A stretch of DNA of 64,000 bases from Ecdyonurus torrentis. Taxonomy: Eukaryota > Arthropoda > Insecta > Ephemeroptera > Heptageniidae. The notes beneath the pieces were generated by a model. It saw nothing but the letters and a program-made list of their open reading frames with translations. It was not told the origin of the DNA and did no database searches. The position numbers and the translations under genes were made by a program. Numbering within the stretch: position 1 is the stretch's first letter; every line of letters begins with the position of its first letter. The stretch spans positions 30,660,129-30,724,128 of the forward strand of contig OX439133.1 in assembly GCA_949318235.1 (NCBI GenBank), written 5' to 3'. Below, piece by piece: positions 61,828 to 64,000 of this stretch.

Positions 61828-62104
61828 GGGGGGGGGGGAAGAGTAATTTTCCAAAGAAAACGGTTCTATTTAAAAAAATATATATTGTAATATATTTGCA
61901 AAATATATCTTTCTTTTTCTTAGCAAGAAATAAATATTTTATTCATAATAATTTATAAGTTTGTAAAACAAAACGGTATAAATAAATGTGTTATTTTATT
62001 ATTATTCCCATTATTTGAAAAATTAAATTCATTATTATTTAAAAATAAAATTCATAAGAAAAAAAAATACATTTTTGGTTTCAAATCTGTTTTTTTCAGT
62101 AGGA

Positions 62105-62222
62105 ATCGGTGATATATAGAAAAGTATCGATACTTTTTATATCGGGTATATTTTTTCAAAAGTACTTTCAAATAATATCGAAGAAAAGTATCAATACATC
62201 GATATATCGGAAAAATATCGAT
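62105..62222. repeat. TATCGATA-rich inverted repeat
   Basis: ATCGATACTTTTTATATCGG and ATCAATACATCGATATATCGG (each in part) together with GAAAAGTATC repeats form several overlapping inverted pairs. Confidence 0.65.
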
Positions 62223-62258
62223 GACTTCCACAAACACGATAAAACAATGAAAACAATG

Positions 62259-62299
<41 letters not shown>

Positions 62300-62340
62300 G
62301 TATGGGACATGAGCATCATTCATTACAAAGTAGTATCAAA

Positions 62341-62365
62341 TTTACCTAGGACTCATCAGGCAAAG
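62341..62365 (-). ncRNA. Broken hammerhead ribozyme (5' half)
   Basis: CTGATGA at 62359-62353, the stem II strand GTCC and the loop TAGGTAAA are present. The returning GGAC, GAAA and cleavage triplet are absent because the repeat ends there. It cannot self-cleave. Confidence 0.75.
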
Positions 62366-62520
62366 CACGGCAGAGAGCTCTGTACAGCTAGAGAAGAATC
62401 ATACACAACATCTACTAGCTGACTGAGCAGGGAAAGCAAGTGTGGCAGCGTGCTTTTATACACAGTGCCCTCCCAGCTGCTCGCGCTGATTCGTTGGTAG
62501 AACAGAGCGCGCGAAAACTG
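62341..62520 (-). mobile_element. Hammerhead-family repeat, truncated at the ribozyme
   Basis: On the - strand: TATAAAAGCACGCTGCC near 62455, CTCAGTCAGCTAGTAGATG, CTGTACAGAGCTCTCTGCCG, then CTGATGAGTCCTAGGTAAA ending at 62341. The promoter is present, so the 5' part is kept and the 3' part lost. Confidence 0.78.
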
Positions 62521-63149
62521 GCTTGATATTTGAAATTTTAAATAAATTACCTTGATTTTTTTCAGAAAGTATCGAATACCTATATGATGCTCGAAAAATT
62601 GAAAGTAATGTCGTTACCCAGCAAAAATTACTTGAAAATGTAACGCGTTACAGTAACGCGTTACAGCTTCTAAAAAGTAATGACGTCGTTACGTTACTTT
62701 TGGGGCAAAAGTAACGAAATTACGTAATTTCGTTACTTGTAACGAGATTACTGCCCAAGCAGGGTCGGACTGGTCATTTAAGTTGGTCAGGAATTCCTGA
62801 CCGGGCCCCCCTGGGCTGGGGGCCCTTTGCTCGCTAATAAACAAAAATGAAAAAAGAAAAAAAAAAAAAAAAAAAAAAAAAGGGAGAAGAAGAAAGTTGA
62901 AAGGAAAAGAGTTAAAAAAAAATTAAAAATTCCATCAAATTACACACATACTTATTATTTGTTTCACATCTTAAATTAAAGCGCTCATCAATAATACGTG
63001 AATGGTGTAATTACGATTTATTATTTACTATATTTACTTATTTCATTGCCCAAGAACTATATTATGAACTATTCTCTTATCTCATAACACCTTCACAAAC
63101 CTAGGTTAATTTATTTTCCAGTGTATTCAGCCTTTAAGATTTCTTCTTC

Positions 63150-63184
<35 letters not shown>

Positions 63185-63301
63185 TTTTTTTATCTACGAG
63201 TCATTACAAAGTATAATTATGCAAAATTGACTGAAATATTTAATTCATATACTAAAAAATATTAACAATCGTGTCGCAAAAAAAAAATTAAAGAAAAGAA
63301 A

Positions 63302-63304
<3 letters not shown>

Positions 63305-63349
<45 letters not shown>
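63305..63349. repeat. (GA)n microsatellite
   Basis: About 45 bp of AG dinucleotides. Confidence 0.93.
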
Positions 63350-63353
<4 letters not shown>

Positions 63354-63419
63354 AGTGGAATAAAAAATATTAAACTGTTGCCTATTACAGAACAAAGAGG
63401 AATACCAAGAAATTTTAAG

Positions 63420-63662
63420 GGGTAGTTTTCATAAAAACATTATATATAAAAGAGGACACATATTGTGCTAAATCGATAAATATGTGAATTTTTTAATTTT
63501 TAGTTCATTTAGTATTTTTAATTAATTTTTAAAAGACGCAAAATGACCTCACAGTGATAATCAGCTTTTTCCTATGCTCAGACAATTTAAAGTTATCAAA
63601 CATATAACGTAATTTTTCAATTTTCTAAAATTCGGGACAATATGTTCTCTTTTAGAATATAG

Positions 63663-63665
<3 letters not shown>
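63420..63665. repeat. Family I repeat, copy 3
   Basis: ATAAAAGAGGACACATATTG at the left and CAATATGTTCTCTTTTAGAAT (in part) at the right are inverted. It follows the plan at 55940-56280 and is followed by a poly(T) tract at 63663-63690. Confidence 0.6.
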
Positions 63666-63693
<28 letters not shown>

Positions 63694-64000
63694 TTCGAAT
63701 TCCTTATTGATGCTGGCTATAATTTAAAAATAAATAAATAAAGTTATGGTTTATATTTAAAGATTAAGCTGCATGGATCCAAACACATTTCAAAGTATCA
63801 TAAAATATCTTCGCTATAAGTTTTACATGTGATACTACAGTATAATTATTTCAAAAATAAAAGTTATGCACACATTTGAATTTATGTTGATTAATAAAAT
63901 AAAATATTACGTTACAATTTTATGTAAATTTAAGTAAAATAATTATATGACATTCACTAAATTAATAGATAATATTTCGTTCTTATATATTTTTTGTTTG

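Larger units (their letters stand above)
61594..62760. mobile_element. TIR element J with GTTAC-rich ends
   Basis: The left end (CTTGGCCTCGTTACTGAC to GTCGTTACTTTATTTC) and right end (CAAAAGTAACGAAATTACG to CGAGATTACTGCCCAAG) are rich in GTAACG and its complement and mirror each other for about 150 bp. The interior holds a TATCGATA-rich segment, a poly(A) tract and a broken hammerhead repeat. Confidence 0.65.
62763..64000. mobile_element. Left end of another hAT-like element; remainder AT-rich
   Basis: CAGGGTCGGACTGGTCATTT at 62761-62782 and CTGACCGGGCCCCCCTGG resemble the GC-rich ends of hAT elements. No matching right end is seen before the window ends. The rest holds poly(A), (GA)n and a family I repeat. 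Confidence 0.5.

Overview
The window is eukaryotic: AT-rich DNA with GT-AG introns, long A/T homopolymers and microsatellites, and a very high density of transposon debris. The best-recognised gene encodes PDCD4, an animal protein, so the source is a metazoan, most likely an invertebrate given the compact introns and the hAT, piggyBac, pogo and Penelope-like elements. I cannot name the phylum. No tRNA, rRNA or CRISPR array was seen.

Layout. (1) 1-5563: AT-rich DNA with a tandem array at 283-900, a MITE and a 0.4 kb palindrome. (2) 5564-16054, + strand: eight C-terminal exons of PDCD4 with both MA3 domains. The N-terminal exons are not seen. Its introns hold hairpin MITEs, a hAT element with an 8-bp target duplication, and an 0.8 kb palindrome carrying two divergent hammerhead ribozymes. 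(3) 16055-23246: 3' UTR and repeat-rich intergenic DNA. (4) 23247-51537, - strand: a ten-exon gene I assembled from splice sites and reading phase. It gives one open frame of about 670 codons with Pro-Thr and Gln-rich repeats, and I do not recognise it. Its introns hold a Penelope-like element, a pogo-like element, a solo hammerhead-bearing repeat with a TATA promoter, an array of GGACGTCC palindromes, and a possible small + strand gene or pseudogene at 27741-34210. (5) 51538-64000: no host gene seen. It holds a 5'-truncated non-LTR reverse transcriptase (49.3-51.0 kb, in the upstream part of intron 2), tandem hairpin MITEs, and three hAT-type elements nested inside one another with 8-bp target duplications.

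The most notable signal is the hammerhead ribozyme family: three intact copies of the catalytic core and one broken copy, in repeats whose promoter, palindromic head-to-head arrangement and 17-bp target duplication suggest retroelement mobility. Penelope-like elements are known to carry such ribozymes and one lies in the window, but a direct link between the two is inference.
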